Positions 11,311 to 22,286 of a stretch of DNA of 64,000 nucleotides are shown piece after piece. The notes beneath the pieces were generated by a model that worked only from the letters and a program-made list of their open reading frames with translations, searched no databases and was not told the DNA's origin. Within the stretch, counting starts at the first letter, position 1, and each line of letters begins with the position of its first letter. Location: contig NC_021500.1 of the NCBI RefSeq assembly GCF_000410515.1, positions 1,426,001 through 1,490,000 on the forward strand, given 5' to 3'. The position numbers and the translations under genes were made by a program. Origin of the DNA: Enterobacter sp. R4-368. Lineage in GTDB: Bacteria > Pseudomonadota > Gammaproteobacteria > Enterobacterales > Enterobacteriaceae.

Positions 11311-12492
11311 CTATTTACGGGAGCGGAAAGCGATTAACGTCACGATAATGCCGGTCACTGCCGAGATAGCCCCGGCGAGGAACACCGACGGATAGCCGAG
11401 CGAGGTTGCCAGCAGGCCGGTCAGCGGGCCGGTGACGGCATACGAGATGTCCTGAAACGCGGCATAACCGCCAAGCGCCGTACCGCGTACCTGCGGCGGC
11501 ACGCGTTTCACCACTTCCACACCGAGCGCCGGGAAAATCAGTGAACAACCGCAGCCGGTTAGCGCCGCGCCAAGCAGCGCCGTCCACGCGTCGTGCGCCT
11601 GCCACAGCAGCAATAGCCCCACGGTTTCAACTATCAGCGAGGCTATCGCCACCCGCACGCCGCCAAAACGGTCCGGCATCCAGCCAAACAGAATACGCAT
11701 CAGCACAAACGCACCGCCAAAAGCAGTCAACGTAAAGCCCGCCATTGCCCAGCCGTTGCTGGCGAAATAGAGCGAAACAAAGGTACCGATGACCGCAAAG
11801 CCGACGCCCTGCAATGCCAGACCAAGGCCCGGCTGCCAGATAAGCCCAACCACACTCCACAAAGAGGGACGCTCACCCGCATGTGCCGGGACTTTGCGCA
11901 CGCTGCCGTTAAACGCCCAGGCAACAAACGGTAACGCGATAGTGGTCGCAGCAAGCGCCGCAAAACCAAACTGGCTGTGGATCAATAACCCCAGCGGCGC
12001 ACCGGCCGCCAGCGCGCCATAAATCGCCATCCCGTTCCACGACATCACTTTGCCGGAACGCGCCGGGCCAACCAGCCCCATACCCCAGGTCAGCGTTCCG
12101 GTCAGTAACTGGCTTTCGCCAAAGCCGAGAATTAAACGCCCCACCACCAGCAACGCGAATTTCGCCAGCGGTTCAACCGGCAATAACGCCGCGAGAAGCC
12201 ACGCCACACCCGCCAGCGCACAGGCAAACATTCCCTGCAACGCTGAGCGTTTAGCGCCAAACTGATCCGCCAGCCGCCCGGCGTAGCCGCGCGTTAAGAC
12301 GGTAGCAAGAAACTGAATTCCGACCGCGATACCGACCATCGTGTTGCCGTAGCCGAGCTGCTGGTGAACAAACAGCGGGATCACCGGTAGCGGCAGCCCA
12401 ACAGTCATATAGGTAAGAAACACCGCGAAAGCGATGCGAAACAGCGAGACATTCGCTGAAGAAGAACAAACAGATTGTGATTCTGCAGACAT
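11311..12492 (-). CDS. yfcJ: MFS transporter YfcJ
   Basis: Major-facilitator family inner-membrane transporter of unknown natural substrate; E. coli YfcJ has been linked to arabinose/sugar efflux only by family comparison. The 393-residue protein has 12 predicted transmembrane segments, the loop 2-3 motif [11 protein letters not shown] (MFS signature A) near residue 72, and a matching [11 protein letters not shown] in the second half. Length and sequence match E. coli YfcJ closely, and it sits next to fabB as there. Confidence 0.93.
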   Translation of the reverse strand: MSAESQSVCSSSANVSLFRIAFAVFLTYMTVGLPLPVIPLFVHQQLGYGNTMVGIAVGIQFLATVLTRGYAGRLADQFGAKRSALQGMFACALAGVAWLLAALLPVEPLAKFALLVVGRLILGFGESQLLTGTLTWGMGLVGPARSGKVMSWNGMAIYGALAAGAPLGLLIHSQFGFAALAATTIALPFVAWAFNGSVRKVPAHAGERPSLWSVVGLIWQPGLGLALQGVGFAVIGTFVSLYFASNGWAMAGFTLTAFGGAFVLMRILFGWMPDRFGGVRVAIASLIVETVGLLLLWQAHDAWTALLGAALTGCGCSLIFPALGVEVVKRVPPQVRGTALGGYAAFQDISYAVTGPLTGLLATSLGYPSVFLAGAISAVTGIIVTLIAFRSRK

Positions 12493-12820
12493 GCATTACT
12501 CCATAACGCAGAGTAAGGCGGGATTTGGAAGTACCACGCCCCCTCTACCTGAGTTTCAGGATTAAGGCGCGTTGGTTAACGTTAAACGCTTACGCATTAT
12601 CGTGGGGATAATGTTGCGGGTGGAGTTTGCCTGTCACCGTAGCGGGTTGTCAACGCATAAAAATCCCCGCAATAAAAGCGGAATTGTTTTCGCCGCCAGG
12701 ACGCGAGCCAGAAACCGTAAAAACAGCCTCTGCCAGATCGGTAAGATGTCACTTCAACGACAATCAAGACAGAGCCAAAGCCCGTTGCTGCCCCGCAGAA
12801 GAAGGTTTAACGCTGGCAAT
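12493..12820. other. Non-coding stretch between yfcJ and fabB
   Basis: About 330 bp with no convincing ORF on either strand. It must contain the yfcJ promoter; a short interrupted palindrome GTTAACGTTAAACG lies near 12574. I see no RNA gene or repeat that I can name. Confidence 0.5.
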
Positions 12821-12844
12821 AAAAAAGGGAGCCTCAGGCTCCCC
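12821..12844 (-). terminator. Terminator of fabB
   Basis: On the minus strand GGGGAGCC-TGA-GGCTCCC is followed directly by six T residues, 20 bp after the fabB stop codon. Confidence 0.92.
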
Positions 12845-12863
12845 TTCTCGCGGTAAGACAAAC

Positions 12864-14078
12864 TTATTTCAGTTTGCGCATCACCAGAGTGGCGTTGGTG
12901 CCGCCAAAACCGAAGCTGTTAGACATCACGGTAGTCAGCGTCGCATCCATCGGTTTAGTGACAATGTTCAGGCCTTCAGCCTGCTCATCCAGCTCTTCCA
13001 CGTTAATGCTCGGGGCGATAAAGCCGTGCTCCAGCATCAGCAGGGAGTAGATCGCTTCCTGAACGCCAGCCGCACCCAGAGAGTGACCGGTCATCGCTTT
13101 AGTCGCGGAAATCGCCGGGCTGTTGTTGCCGAACACTTCGCGGATAGCGCCCAGTTCTTTCACATCGCCAACCGGCGTGGAAGTCCCGTGGGAGTTCAGA
13201 TAATCGATCGGCGTATCAACACCGTGCATCGCCATCTTCATGCAGCGCACTGCGCCTTCGCCTGACGGCGCTACCATGTCTGCGCCATCGGAGGTCGCGC
13301 CGTAGCCAACGATTTCCGCATAAATGTGCGCGCCGCGCGCCAGCGCGTGCTCCAGCTCTTCAACCACCACCATACCGCCGCCGCCTGCGATAACGAAACC
13401 GTCACGGTTTTTATCGTAAGTACGGGACGCTTTTTCCGGCGTTTCATTGTATTTGGTAGAGAGCGCGCCCATTGCGTCGAACTCGCAGGCCATTTCCCAG
13501 CACAGCTCTTCGCCGCCGCCGGCAAAAACGATGTCCTGTTTGCCCAGTTGGATCTGCTCTACCGCGTTACCGATACAGTGTGCGGAAGTGGCACATGCGG
13601 AGCTGATGGAGTAGTTCACGCCGTGAATTTTAAACGGTGTTGCGAGGCACGCGGAAACCGCAGACGCCATCGCTTTGGTGACCACATACGGGCCAACCGC
13701 TTTCAGACCACGCGGGCTGCGCATTGCATCAGCACCGAAAACCTGAGATTTAGACGAACCGCCAGAACCTGCAATCAGGCCCACGCGCGGGTTGTTCTGG
13801 TAAACCTCGTCTTTCAGGCCGGCATCTTCAATCGCCTGCTGCATGGAGAGATAGGAATAGATAGAGGCATCGTTCATGAAACGAACCACTTTACGGTCAA
13901 TCAAACCAGTGGTGTCCAGTTTAACGTTACCCCATACGTGGCTGCGCATGCCGGAATCTTTGAATTCCTGAGAGAATGTGATCCCTGAGCGTCCTTCACG
14001 CAGGGATGCCAGGACTTCCTGCTGGTTGTTACCAATGCTGGAAACGATGCCCAGGCCAGTAATCACTGCACGTTTCAT
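12864..14078 (-). CDS. fabB: Beta-ketoacyl-ACP synthase I
   Basis: Condenses malonyl-ACP with acyl-ACP in fatty-acid elongation and is essential for unsaturated fatty-acid synthesis. The 404-residue thiolase-fold protein has the active-site Cys162 in SSACATSAH and the two catalytic histidines in [11 protein letters not shown] and [10 protein letters not shown]. Upstream lie FabR- and FadR-like operators, consistent with dual control by unsaturated-fatty-acid level and long-chain acyl-CoA. It is divergent from mnmC. Confidence 0.97.
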   Translation of the reverse strand: MKRAVITGLGIVSSIGNNQQEVLASLREGRSGITFSQEFKDSGMRSHVWGNVKLDTTGLIDRKVVRFMNDASIYSYLSMQQAIEDAGLKDEVYQNNPRVGLIAGSGGSSKSQVFGADAMRSPRGLKAVGPYVVTKAMASAVSACLATPFKIHGVNYSISSACATSAHCIGNAVEQIQLGKQDIVFAGGGEELCWEMACEFDAMGALSTKYNETPEKASRTYDKNRDGFVIAGGGGMVVVEELEHALARGAHIYAEIVGYGATSDGADMVAPSGEGAVRCMKMAMHGVDTPIDYLNSHGTSTPVGDVKELGAIREVFGNNSPAISATKAMTGHSLGAAGVQEAIYSLLMLEHGFIAPSINVEELDEQAEGLNIVTKPMDATLTTVMSNSFGFGGTNATLVMRKLK

Positions 14079-14123
14079 TCAATACCCCTAAAGTCGCACT
14101 AATTAAGTTTCGTGTCGCAAGAT

Positions 14124-14141
14124 AGCGTACACTTGTACGCC
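14124..14141. promoter_or_regulatory. FabR-type operator upstream of fabB
   Basis: AGCGTACACTTGTACGCC is a near-palindrome (GCGTACA..TGTACGC) at the position of the FabR repressor site of E. coli fabB. FabR senses the unsaturated to saturated acyl balance. Confidence 0.75.
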
Positions 14142-14160
14142 GAACAAGTCCGATCAGACA
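14142..14160 (-). promoter_or_regulatory. FadR-type operator upstream of fabB
   Basis: On the minus strand TGTCTGATCGGACTTGTTC matches the FadR consensus and corresponds to the FadR activation site of E. coli fabB, directly abutting the FabR site. Confidence 0.8.
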
Positions 14161-14234
14161 ATTTCTGAGGAAATTTGCGCCTTTCTTTGTCCCTCGTTAA
14201 GATCGTGACACTGCTTGATGGACGAGTAACTTAC

Positions 14235-16235
14235 GTGAAACAAACCGCTATACAATCCGCCAACCTGGAATTCAACGCTGAGGGTACACCTGTTTCCCGA
14301 GATTTTGACGATGTCTACTTCTCTAATGATAACGGGCTGGAAGAGACTCGTTATGTTTTTCTCGGCGGCAACCGTCTTGAACAGCGTTTTCCTGACCACC
14401 CGCGCCCGCTGTTTGTGGTGGCGGAGAGCGGTTTCGGCACCGGTCTGAACTTCCTTACCCTCTGGCAGGCGTTTACGGCCTTTCGCGCAGTAAACCCCGA
14501 CGCTACCCTGGAAAGATTACATTTCATCAGTTTTGAAAAATTTCCGCTCACCCGCGACGATCTGCGCAAAGCGCACGCCCACTGGCCGGAACTGGCGAAC
14601 TGGGCAGAACAGCTACAAGCACAGTGGCCGCTGCCCTTTGCCGGTTGCCACCGCCTGTTGCTGGATGGCGGTCGTGTGACGCTCGATTTGTGGTTCGGTG
14701 ATATCAACGAACTGACCGATACGCTGGATGATTCGCTCAACCAGAGCGTCGACGCCTGGTTCCTTGACGGGTTTGCGCCCGCCAAAAACCCGGACATGTG
14801 GACACCTAATCTGTTTCAGGCGATGGCGCGTCTTGCAAGGCCTGGCGGTACGCTGGCGACTTTTACCTCGGCGGGTTTCGTCCGGCGCGGTCTGCAAGAG
14901 GCGGGTTTTACCATGCGCAAAAGCAAAGGTTTTGGCCGCAAACGCGAAATGCTCACCGGGGTGATGGAGAACCCGCAAATGCCAGCGGTTCGTGCGCCGT
15001 GGTTTGCCCGCAGCGGCACAGAGAAGCGCGAAGTGGCGCTAATTGGCGGCGGGGTAGCCAGCGCACTATTGTCGCTGGCGTTGCTGCGTCGCGGCTGGCA
15101 GGTCACGCTGTATTGCGCCGATAACGCCCCTGCCGAAGGCGCATCCGGCAACCGCCAGGGCGCACTCTATCCTTTGCTCAGCGCGCACGATCCGGCGCTG
15201 GCGCGTTTCTTCCCGGCGGCTTTTACCTTTGCCCGCCGCGTGTACGACGCGCTTCCTGTTGAATTCGACCATCAGTGGTGCGGCGTGACACAACTCGGCT
15301 GGGATGATAAAAGCCAGCATAAAATCGAACAGATGCTGACGCTGGATCTGCCCCCGGAACTCGCCAGGCGCGTTGAGGCTAATGAGGTCGATGCGCTCTG
15401 CGGCGTGGAAACCGGCTGCGGTGGCATCACTTACCCGGCAGGCGGCTGGCTTTGCCCGGCGCAGCTCACGGCGTCCGCTATCGCGCTGGCTTGTGAACAG
15501 GGTTTGCAGGTGCACTATGGGTATGATGTCGAGCAATTAACGGCTGGCGATAATTACTGGCAGTTGCATATCAAAGGCGGCGAGTTACGCCAGCATGCCG
15601 CCGTGGTGCTGGCTAACGGGCACCGCATTCACCACTTTGCGCAAACGGAAAAACTGCCGGTGTATCCGGTGGCAGGCCAGGTCAGCCATATTCCCAGCAC
15701 GCCTCAGCTCAGCCCGTTACGCCAGGTGCTGTGTTATGACGGCTATCTGACGCCGCAAAACCCGCACAATCAGCAGCACTGCATTGGCGCCAGTTATCAT
15801 CGCGGTCAGCAGGAAACCGCCTACAGCGAAGCCGATCAGCAGCAGAACCGCCAGCGGTTGCTCGACTGCTTCCCGCAGGCTTCATGGGCCAAAACGGTGG
15901 ACGTCAGCGCGGGCGAGGCGCGCTGCGGCGTGCGCTGCGCCACGCGCGATCACCTGCCGATGGTTGGCAACGTGGCGGATTACGACGCAACGCTTAGCGC
16001 CTATGCGACCCTCGCAGAACACAGCGAAACAGCCGTCAGCGCGCCCGCCTATGACGGCCTGTTTATGCTGGGAGCGCTGGGTTCACGAGGTCTTTGCAGC
16101 GCGCCGCTGGCGGCAGAAATTCTGGCATCACAAATGAGCAATGAACCGATCCCGCTGGACGGTGAAACGCTGGCGGCAATGAACCCGAATCGTTTATGGG
16201 TCAGAAAGTTATTGAAGGGCAAAGCGGTGAAATGA
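14235..16235 (+). CDS. mnmC: Bifunctional tRNA mnm5s2U biosynthesis protein MnmC
   Basis: Completes 5-methylaminomethyl-2-thiouridine at the wobble base: the C-terminal FAD domain removes the carboxymethyl group and the N-terminal SAM domain methylates the amine. The N-terminal methyltransferase (about residues 1-235) has [11 protein letters not shown] and [17 protein letters not shown]; the oxidase domain opens with the dinucleotide motif [10 protein letters not shown] near residue 266. A GTG at 14235 is chosen so that the protein begins close to [16 protein letters not shown] as in E. coli; an in-frame ATG lies at 14175. Length is 666 residues against 668 in E. coli. Confidence 0.95.
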   Translation: MKQTAIQSANLEFNAEGTPVSRDFDDVYFSNDNGLEETRYVFLGGNRLEQRFPDHPRPLFVVAESGFGTGLNFLTLWQAFTAFRAVNPDATLERLHFISFEKFPLTRDDLRKAHAHWPELANWAEQLQAQWPLPFAGCHRLLLDGGRVTLDLWFGDINELTDTLDDSLNQSVDAWFLDGFAPAKNPDMWTPNLFQAMARLARPGGTLATFTSAGFVRRGLQEAGFTMRKSKGFGRKREMLTGVMENPQMPAVRAPWFARSGTEKREVALIGGGVASALLSLALLRRGWQVTLYCADNAPAEGASGNRQGALYPLLSAHDPALARFFPAAFTFARRVYDALPVEFDHQWCGVTQLGWDDKSQHKIEQMLTLDLPPELARRVEANEVDALCGVETGCGGITYPAGGWLCPAQLTASAIALACEQGLQVHYGYDVEQLTAGDNYWQLHIKGGELRQHAAVVLANGHRIHHFAQTEKLPVYPVAGQVSHIPSTPQLSPLRQVLCYDGYLTPQNPHNQQHCIGASYHRGQQETAYSEADQQQNRQRLLDCFPQASWAKTVDVSAGEARCGVRCATRDHLPMVGNVADYDATLSAYATLAEHSETAVSAPAYDGLFMLGALGSRGLCSAPLAAEILASQMSNEPIPLDGETLAAMNPNRLWVRKLLKGKAVK

Positions 16236-16245
16236 GGTGGATGTT

Positions 16246-16270
16246 TTCCCTCTCCAGAATGGAGAGGGAA
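16246..16270. terminator. Hairpin between mnmC and yfcL
   Basis: Perfect 10-bp stem TTCCCTCTCC / GGAGAGGGAA between convergent mnmC and yfcL. No clear T-run follows on either strand, so termination efficiency is uncertain. Confidence 0.6.
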
Positions 16271-16278
16271 AGAACGGC

Positions 16279-16557
16279 TTAGTGCGCTTTCGCCTGCTGA
16301 TACAGGTTTTCCCACATGCCGAGCACCAGCGCCTGATCGCGCGGCGATAATTCCCCCGCCTGAATAGCGGTTTGCACACTGGTGGTCACTTTGCCGTACA
16401 GGGTTTCGGGCGCATGGTCATCGCCGCTCTCCAGCTCCGCCACCGCCAATGTCAGGTGGCCGCGCAGATAACCGCCCGCGAACAGCTCATCATCACTGGC
16501 GTGGTCCACCATGTTATCTATTAACGCCAGAATGCGTGATTCAAACTCCGCGATCAT
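16279..16557 (-). CDS. yfcL: YfcL family protein
   Basis: Small acidic cytoplasmic protein of unknown function, 92 residues, same length as E. coli YfcL. It contains the conserved [27 protein letters not shown] segment, split here over residues 9-36. It lies 27 bp downstream of epmC and appears to be the last gene of the leftward mepA-yfcA-epmC-yfcL run. No catalytic motif is visible. Confidence 0.92.
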   Translation of the reverse strand: MIAEFESRILALIDNMVDHASDDELFAGGYLRGHLTLAVAELESGDDHAPETLYGKVTTSVQTAIQAGELSPRDQALVLGMWENLYQQAKAH

Positions 16558-16584
16558 CTCTCTTCCTCATTTTAAAAAATGGCC

Positions 16585-17124
16585 TTACAGGTCTTCCGGC
16601 CACGGAAACTGTGCTGCCGCTAAGGGCGGCGTCTGGTAATAATCCTGTAGTGCTTTAATAAAACGCGCCGGACGTGCAGGAATGCCCTGCTCCAGATACG
16701 CCATCACCTGTGCATGTACACGGCGCTGGAACACGATGCGATCGGGTTCGAAATCGCCTTCCAGATTGTCGCAACTGACGTTAAACGGGAAACCTGCCGC
16801 CACGCAGAACAACCAGTCAAACGCCTGCGGTTTGACTTCAACATCTTCGAATTTCCCCTGCGTCGCCGCATCGCGGCCGTCCGGGCAGTACCAGTAACCA
16901 AAATCCACCAGCTTGCGCCGCTCGGCTCCCGCAATGCACCAGTGCGAAATTTCATGTAACGCGCTGGCATAAAAGCCGTGGGCAAAGACAATGCGGTTAT
17001 AAGGAACATCCGCATCAGCAGGAAGATAGATCGGTTCGTCGTCGCCTTTAATCAGACGGGTATTAAAATCGTCGGCAAAACAGCCGTCGAAAATATCAAT
17101 TAACTGTTGATAGTGATGCGTCAT
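16585..17124 (-). CDS. epmC: Elongation factor P hydroxylase
   Basis: Hydroxylates the beta-lysylated lysine of elongation factor P, the last step of EF-P maturation after EpmA and EpmB. The 179-residue protein has the metal-binding HEISHWCIAG segment near residue 57 and a conserved YYQTPPLAA tail. Its ATG overlaps the yfcA stop by 4 bp (ATGA-type), consistent with one transcript. EpmA and EpmB are not in this window. Confidence 0.94.
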   Translation of the reverse strand: MTHHYQQLIDIFDGCFADDFNTRLIKGDDEPIYLPADADVPYNRIVFAHGFYASALHEISHWCIAGAERRKLVDFGYWYCPDGRDAATQGKFEDVEVKPQAFDWLFCVAAGFPFNVSCDNLEGDFEPDRIVFQRRVHAQVMAYLEQGIPARPARFIKALQDYYQTPPLAAAQFPWPEDL

Positions 17125-17933
17125 ACATTCACCCCCAGATACTGGAGGATCTCCTGCCCGTGACTGTCATAGAGAAGTTTGGCGCTCATCACCGCCGAGA
17201 CAATCACAATCATCGGACGAATGAGCTTTTGCCCTTTGCTGAGCACCAGACGCGAGCCCATGCGCGCGCCGAGAAATTGCCCGGCCAGCATAACAAAACC
17301 GGTGCCCCACACCACTTTGCCGCCAATAATAAATAGCAGCAGCCCGCCGACGTTGGAGGTGGCATTCAGCACTTTGGCATGAGCGGTCGATTTTGCCAGG
17401 TTAAAACCCGCAAGTGTGACAAACGCCAGGGCGTAAAACGAGCCTGCGCCCGGGCCGAAGAAACCGTCATAGAAACCAACACAGCCGCCGGAAACCAGCG
17501 CGAAAGGCAGGCCGTACAAGCGGCGCTGACGATCCTCTTCGCCCAGCCCTGGCATCAGCAAGAAATAGAGGCCAATACAGATAACTAAAATTGGCAGGAT
17601 CTGGCGCAGCACATCGGATTGCACATGTTGCACCAGCAGCGCGCCGGTGGTGGAGCCGATAAAGGTCATCAAAATATTGAGCTTCTGATCGGCGAGATTC
17701 ACCACTTTGCGGCGAATAAAATAGAGCGATGCCGAAAGCGAACCGCCGCAGGCCTGCAATTTGTTGGTCGCCAGCGCCTGCGCCGGTGACATGCCCGCCG
17801 CCATCAGCGCCGGAACGGTTAGCAGCCCACCACCGCCCGCCAGCGCGTCAATAAACCCGGCCAGCAGCGCGACAAAAAAAAGCGTCACCAGCAGCAACGG
17901 TGACACCATAAACAGTTGTTGAAAGAGTTCCAT
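17121..17933 (-). CDS. yfcA: TSUP (TauE/SafE)-family membrane protein YfcA
   Basis: Predicted sulfite/sulfonate-type exporter of the TauE/SafE family; the E. coli substrate is unknown. The 270-residue protein has about eight transmembrane helices and the family motif GFIDALAGGGGLLTVPALMAAG near residues 26-46 (shown here as its key Gly-rich core GGGGLLTVP). A second GFYDGFFGPGAGSF motif lies near residue 153, the internal repeat of the family. It overlaps epmC and abuts mepA. Confidence 0.93.
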   Translation of the reverse strand: MELFQQLFMVSPLLLVTLFFVALLAGFIDALAGGGGLLTVPALMAAGMSPAQALATNKLQACGGSLSASLYFIRRKVVNLADQKLNILMTFIGSTTGALLVQHVQSDVLRQILPILVICIGLYFLLMPGLGEEDRQRRLYGLPFALVSGGCVGFYDGFFGPGAGSFYALAFVTLAGFNLAKSTAHAKVLNATSNVGGLLLFIIGGKVVWGTGFVMLAGQFLGARMGSRLVLSKGQKLIRPMIVIVSAVMSAKLLYDSHGQEILQYLGVNV

Positions 17934-18757
17934 CAGAGTGCGTGTTCATCCAGTAAAGCCTGACAGGACGGCGGCAACGGCGGCGGCGTCTTTTTCTCAG
18001 GCGTTGAACTACCCGGCTTCGCCGGTTCAAACCAGCTTTGCAATTCCGCGCCGCAACCATCGCCTGGCGGCGGCAGCGGTTGATCCTGGCACTCCAGGCT
18101 GTCCGCCGGGCAGCGCAGGCGCACATGCATATGCGCGCGATGTTGGAACCACGGGCGCACTTTGCGCAGCCAGTCACGATCGCTACCCGCATCCAGGCAA
18201 AGCTGCTGCTTGATAGCCGGGTTAACGAAGATACGCGTCACCTCGTTATCCTCTGCCGCCAGCTTGATCATGCTGCTGATTTCCGGCTTCCACAGCGCGG
18301 GAACCACCTGTTTGCCCTCGCTGGAAACCAGATCCAGCGCCTGCGGTTTGAGCAATTGCGCCGCGCTCCAGCGCGTTTTCGGAAGCTGCAGGAAGATATC
18401 AACATCCAGCCCCGACTGGTGGCTGGCGTGACCGCCGTTAAAGCGCCCACCGGCTGGCATTCCCATATCGCCTACCAGCACCGTACCGAGCCCGAGGTTG
18501 TACACCTGAGTACTGAAGCGCTGAATGAATAACACCAGATCCGGATGGCCGAAATAGCGCCGTTGATCGGTGCGCATCACCTGATAGTGATCCGATTGCA
18601 GCGGCAGCTCATGTGCGCCAACGATGCAACCATTGGAAAACGCGCCGATAGATTGGGGGCTACCGGCGATGGGATGGGTCAGTTTTTGCCATGGCGTCGC
18701 CGCCATGGCAGTTGCGCTCACCAGCAGGGCAAACAAGGCGATTGCCGTTTTTTTCAT
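17933..18757 (-). CDS. mepA: Penicillin-insensitive murein endopeptidase
   Basis: Periplasmic LAS-family zinc metallopeptidase that cuts D-Ala-meso-DAP cross-links. The 274-residue protein has a signal peptide (about residues 1-19, ending ATAMA) and the zinc ligands of the family in [15 protein letters not shown] and in the [11 protein letters not shown] segment. It overlaps yfcA by one base and lies just downstream of aroC, as in E. coli. Confidence 0.96.
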   Translation of the reverse strand: MKKTAIALFALLVSATAMAATPWQKLTHPIAGSPQSIGAFSNGCIVGAHELPLQSDHYQVMRTDQRRYFGHPDLVLFIQRFSTQVYNLGLGTVLVGDMGMPAGGRFNGGHASHQSGLDVDIFLQLPKTRWSAAQLLKPQALDLVSSEGKQVVPALWKPEISSMIKLAAEDNEVTRIFVNPAIKQQLCLDAGSDRDWLRKVRPWFQHRAHMHVRLRCPADSLECQDQPLPPPGDGCGAELQSWFEPAKPGSSTPEKKTPPPLPPSCQALLDEHAL

Positions 18758-18759
18758 GG

Positions 18760-19845
18760 TTACCAGCGTGGAATATCGGTTATTACATCAGCGTTTTGCG
18801 CGCGCTGACGCAGGAAGTGATCCATCAAGACAATCGCCAGCATCGCTTCAGCGATCGGTACGGCGCGAATGCCAACACACGGATCGTGACGACCTCTGGT
18901 GATCATTTCGACCTCATCGCCAAAGCGGTTGATCGTCTTACCGGGCACGGTAATGCTTGAGGTGGGTTTCAGCGCAATAGTGGCGACAATTTGTTGGCCG
19001 CTGCTGATACCGCCCAAAATGCCGCCCGCGTGGTTGCTCTGAAAACCCTGTTTGGTGATTTCGTCGCGGTTTTCGCTGCCGCGCAGTTTTACCACCTCAA
19101 AGCCATCGCCAATTTCAACGCCTTTCACCGCGTTAATGCTCATCAGCGCATGGGCAATATCCGCATCAAGGCGGTCAAACACTGGCTCGCCAAGACCTGC
19201 CGGTACGCCATCAGCGATAACGGTCACTTTCGCGCCAATGGAATCGCCCTCTTTTTTCAGGCCGCGCATCAGCTCATCCAGTGCGTCAATTTTATCGGGG
19301 TCCGGGCAGAAAAACGGGTTCTGCTCCACCTGCTCCCACGCTTTAATCGCCAGCGGGATGTCGCCCATCTGCGTCAGGCAACCGCGAATAACAATGCCAA
19401 ATTTCTGCGCCAGGTATTTTTTAGCAATAGCGCCAGCCGCCACGCGCATCGCCGTTTCACGGGCGGAAGAACGGCCACCGCCGCGATAGTCGCGCACACC
19501 ATATTTTTGCTCATAGGTGTAATCCGCATGTCCCGGACGGAACAGATCTTTAATCGCGCCATAATCCTGCGAACGCTGATCGGTATTTTCAATCAGCAGA
19601 CCAATGCTGGTGCCAGTGGTGACGCCTTCAAACACGCCGGAGAGGATTTTCACCTGATCCGGCTCGCGGCGCTGAGTGGTGTAGCGAGATGTCCCCGGGC
19701 GGCGTCTGTCCAGATCGTGTTGCAGATCCGCCTCGGTTAGCGGAATGCCCGGCGGCACGCCGTCGACAATACAGCCGAGCGCCAGGCCGTGCGATTCGCC
19801 GAAGGTGGTTACGCGAAAGAGTTGTCCAATTGTGTTTCCTGCCAT
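18760..19845 (-). CDS. aroC: Chorismate synthase
   Basis: Converts 5-enolpyruvylshikimate-3-phosphate to chorismate using reduced FMN, the end of the shikimate pathway. The 361-residue protein has the three chorismate-synthase signatures: [14 protein letters not shown] near the N-terminus, [16 protein letters not shown] near residue 122 and the C-terminal [14 protein letters not shown]. The ATG at 19845 gives the family start [10 protein letters not shown]. It is followed at once by mepA and preceded by prmB. Confidence 0.98.
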   Translation of the reverse strand: MAGNTIGQLFRVTTFGESHGLALGCIVDGVPPGIPLTEADLQHDLDRRRPGTSRYTTQRREPDQVKILSGVFEGVTTGTSIGLLIENTDQRSQDYGAIKDLFRPGHADYTYEQKYGVRDYRGGGRSSARETAMRVAAGAIAKKYLAQKFGIVIRGCLTQMGDIPLAIKAWEQVEQNPFFCPDPDKIDALDELMRGLKKEGDSIGAKVTVIADGVPAGLGEPVFDRLDADIAHALMSINAVKGVEIGDGFEVVKLRGSENRDEITKQGFQSNHAGGILGGISSGQQIVATIALKPTSSITVPGKTINRFGDEVEMITRGRHDPCVGIRAVPIAEAMLAIVLMDHFLRQRAQNADVITDIPRW

Positions 19846-19882
19846 CACGGCTCCGTTGTCGTTGTCTGTGTTGAGCATCGTT

Positions 19883-20815
19883 TTAATCTTTATAGATGCT
19901 GAAATGTTCGCGAGCGGCGATAAGCTGCGCTTTGGTCAGCATGAAGACGCCGTCCCCGCCGTTATCAAACTCCAGCCAGGTAAACGGTACGTCCGGATAT
20001 TGTTCCATCAGATGTACCATGCTGTTACCCACTTCACAAATCAGGATGCCGTTGTCAGAGAGGTAATCCGGCGCGCAGGCGAGGATGCGGCGCGTCAGTT
20101 TCAGGCCATCGCTGCCGGAGGCCAGGCCAAGTTCTGGCTCATGGCGATACTCAGAAGGCAGATCTGCCATATCTTCTTCGTCAACGTACGGCGGGTTGGT
20201 CACAATCAGGTCGTACTGCACTTTCGGCAAGTCGCGGAAAACGTCGGAGCGGATTGGCGTCACGTGATGAATAAGCCCGTGCTCTTCGATATTGTGTTCG
20301 GTTACCGCCAGCGCGTCCGTGGAGATATCGACGGCGTCCACTTCCGCTTCCGGGAAGGCATAAGCACAGGCAATCGCGATACAGCCGCTACCGGTACACA
20401 TATCAAGAATATGCTTCGGCGGTTCATCGATAAGACCCGCAAAATGGTTGTTAATCAGCTCGCCAATCGGCGAACGCGGCACCAGTACGCGCTCATCAAC
20501 ATAAAATTCGTGGCCGCAAAACCAGGCTTTATTAGTGAGATAAGCGACTGGAATACGCTCATTAACACGGCGGATCACGCGTTCAACAATGCGGTGACGC
20601 TCGCTGGAGGTCAGGCGCGCGGTGCGCATATCTTCCGGGATATCCAGCGGCAGGTAGAGTGTTGGCAATACCAGTTGCACTGCTTCGTCCCACGGGTTGT
20701 CGGTGCCGTGGCCGTACCAGATATTGGCGGCGCTAAATCGGCTTACCGACCAGCGCAACATGTCCTGAATGGTGTGCAGCTCGTTCACTGCTTCGTCGAC
20801 GAAAATTTTATCCAT
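19883..20815 (-). CDS. prmB: 50S ribosomal protein L3 glutamine methyltransferase
   Basis: SAM-dependent N5-glutamine methyltransferase acting on ribosomal protein L3. The 310-residue protein has the SAM-binding motif [12 protein letters not shown] near residue 138 and the catalytic Asn-Pro-Pro-Tyr motif at residues 207-210. The ATG at 20815 gives the family N-terminus [10 protein letters not shown]. It is divergent from smrB and lies upstream of aroC. Confidence 0.97.
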   Translation of the reverse strand: MDKIFVDEAVNELHTIQDMLRWSVSRFSAANIWYGHGTDNPWDEAVQLVLPTLYLPLDIPEDMRTARLTSSERHRIVERVIRRVNERIPVAYLTNKAWFCGHEFYVDERVLVPRSPIGELINNHFAGLIDEPPKHILDMCTGSGCIAIACAYAFPEAEVDAVDISTDALAVTEHNIEEHGLIHHVTPIRSDVFRDLPKVQYDLIVTNPPYVDEEDMADLPSEYRHEPELGLASGSDGLKLTRRILACAPDYLSDNGILICEVGNSMVHLMEQYPDVPFTWLEFDNGGDGVFMLTKAQLIAAREHFSIYKD

Positions 20816-20981
20816 GGTATCCCCCAGGCGCATGCTCGCATTAAATTCGGCGGCTAGTTTGCCACGAAGACGGCGATAAATCAGCATTCTCACGCACCTG
20901 CGCGGGGTAAAAATGCATTTTGCTGCACCGCTGGCGCAATGAGTCGGGTACACTGAAAAAAAGAAAAGATGAGATGCGCAG

Positions 20982-21533
20982 ATGAAAAAGAAACCATCGC
21001 TTAGCGAGGAGGAACAGGCGCTGTTCCGGCAACTGATGGCCGGTACACGCCAGATAAAGCAGGACACCGTGGTTCATCGCCCGGCACGAAAAAAAATCAC
21101 TGAAGTGCCGGAGAAACGGTTGCTGCAGGAGCAGGCCGATAACAGCCACTATTTTTCTGATGAGTTCCAGCCGCTGTTAAACACCGAAGGCCCGGTAAAA
21201 TATGTGCGCGACGATGTCAGCCATTTTGAGCTGAAAAAGATCCGCCGTGGCGATTATGCCCCGGAGCTGTTTCTTGATCTGCACGGTTTAACCCAGCTTC
21301 AGGCGAAACAGGAACTGGGGGCGTTGATTGCCGCCTGCCGTCGCGAACATGTGTTTTGCGCCTGCGTGATGCACGGCCACGGCAAACATATTCTCAAGCA
21401 GCAGACACCGCTGTGGCTGGCGCAGCACCCGCATGTGATGGCGTTTCACCAGGCCCCGAAAGAGTATGGCGGCGATGCGGCAATACTGGTGCTTATAGAA
21501 GTGGAAGAGTGGCAGCCGCCGGAGTTGCCCTGA
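20982..21533 (+). CDS. smrB: Endonuclease SmrB (Smr-domain ribosome rescue factor)
   Basis: Smr-domain nuclease that cleaves mRNA between collided ribosomes. The 183-residue protein has a charged N-terminal half and a C-terminal Smr domain with DLHG at residues 99-102 and the HGHGKH motif near residue 125, both hallmark elements. It was formerly called YfcN. It is divergent from prmB, 166 bp apart. Confidence 0.95.
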   Translation: MKKKPSLSEEEQALFRQLMAGTRQIKQDTVVHRPARKKITEVPEKRLLQEQADNSHYFSDEFQPLLNTEGPVKYVRDDVSHFELKKIRRGDYAPELFLDLHGLTQLQAKQELGALIAACRREHVFCACVMHGHGKHILKQQTPLWLAQHPHVMAFHQAPKEYGGDAAILVLIEVEEWQPPELP

Positions 21534-21545
21534 AGCGCAGAAACG

Positions 21546-21573
21546 ACAAGAGCCGCGCAATGCGGCTCTTTAT
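21546..21573. terminator. Terminator between smrB and sixA
   Basis: AAGAGCCGC-GCAAT-GCGGCTCTT hairpin with T-rich right flank, between convergent genes. Confidence 0.85.
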
Positions 21574-21591
21574 CTTTCATGGTCCGGCGAA

Positions 21592-22077
21592 TCAGATAGC
21601 TTTTGGCATCTTCAGGTTGCAGGGACTCATTTGCCAGTTAAAGACACCTTTACCGTCTTCATCCAGCGTAACGCTGGCGATGGCGGAGGTGGTAAACATC
21701 GGCGGCGCTTCACCCGGGCAGAGCTCGGACACCAGGTATCCGACCAGCGGCAGGTGAGAAATCACCAGCACGGCGGAAGTACCTTCGTTTGCCAGCGCCT
21801 GCAAATAGGCGCTAACCAGGCCGATATCGCCGCAGGGCGTCAGTTCCGGCAGGACATCCACGTTGTCAGGCAGGTTCATACACTCTCCTACCTTATCCAG
21901 CGTCTGTTCAGCACGTAAAAAAGGGCTAACCAGAACACGTTCAATATCCACTTTTTGGCCTTTCAACCATGTTGCCATCAGACGGGTTTCGTCACAGCCA
22001 CAAGGGGTTAAGGGACGAACCGAGTCACTGGCTGCATCGAGGGCAGCGTCGCCGTGACGCATGATAAAAACTTGCAT
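21592..22077 (-). CDS. sixA: Phosphohistidine phosphatase SixA
   Basis: Histidine-phosphatase-superfamily enzyme that dephosphorylates phosphohistidine proteins; in E. coli it acts on NPr of the nitrogen PTS. The 161-residue protein has the RHG catalytic triad at residues 7-9 with nucleophile His8, and a second histidine in ISHLPLVGYL. Length matches E. coli. Confidence 0.96.
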   Translation of the reverse strand: MQVFIMRHGDAALDAASDSVRPLTPCGCDETRLMATWLKGQKVDIERVLVSPFLRAEQTLDKVGECMNLPDNVDVLPELTPCGDIGLVSAYLQALANEGTSAVLVISHLPLVGYLVSELCPGEAPPMFTTSAIASVTLDEDGKGVFNWQMSPCNLKMPKAI

Positions 22078-22286
22078 ATTGCACCGCTTTTGTTAACCAG
22101 AATCATTAATACTTTCACCGCAAAATCATTTCACGACATCGGAAAATATTAATGGCCGGGCATTGTGCCTGATCCATTCGTTGAATGAAACGCTGTTTTT
22201 TACCTCAATGGCGCAACTATAGTCAATCACTGTTTATTAAATAACCGTAAAGCCCATGAGGTATAACAGAATTACTTTTTTAGACA

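Noticed and set aside
18991..19740. 249-codon plus-strand frame opposite aroC
   Set aside because: It is the antisense shadow of chorismate synthase, has no family signature, and aroC is certain.
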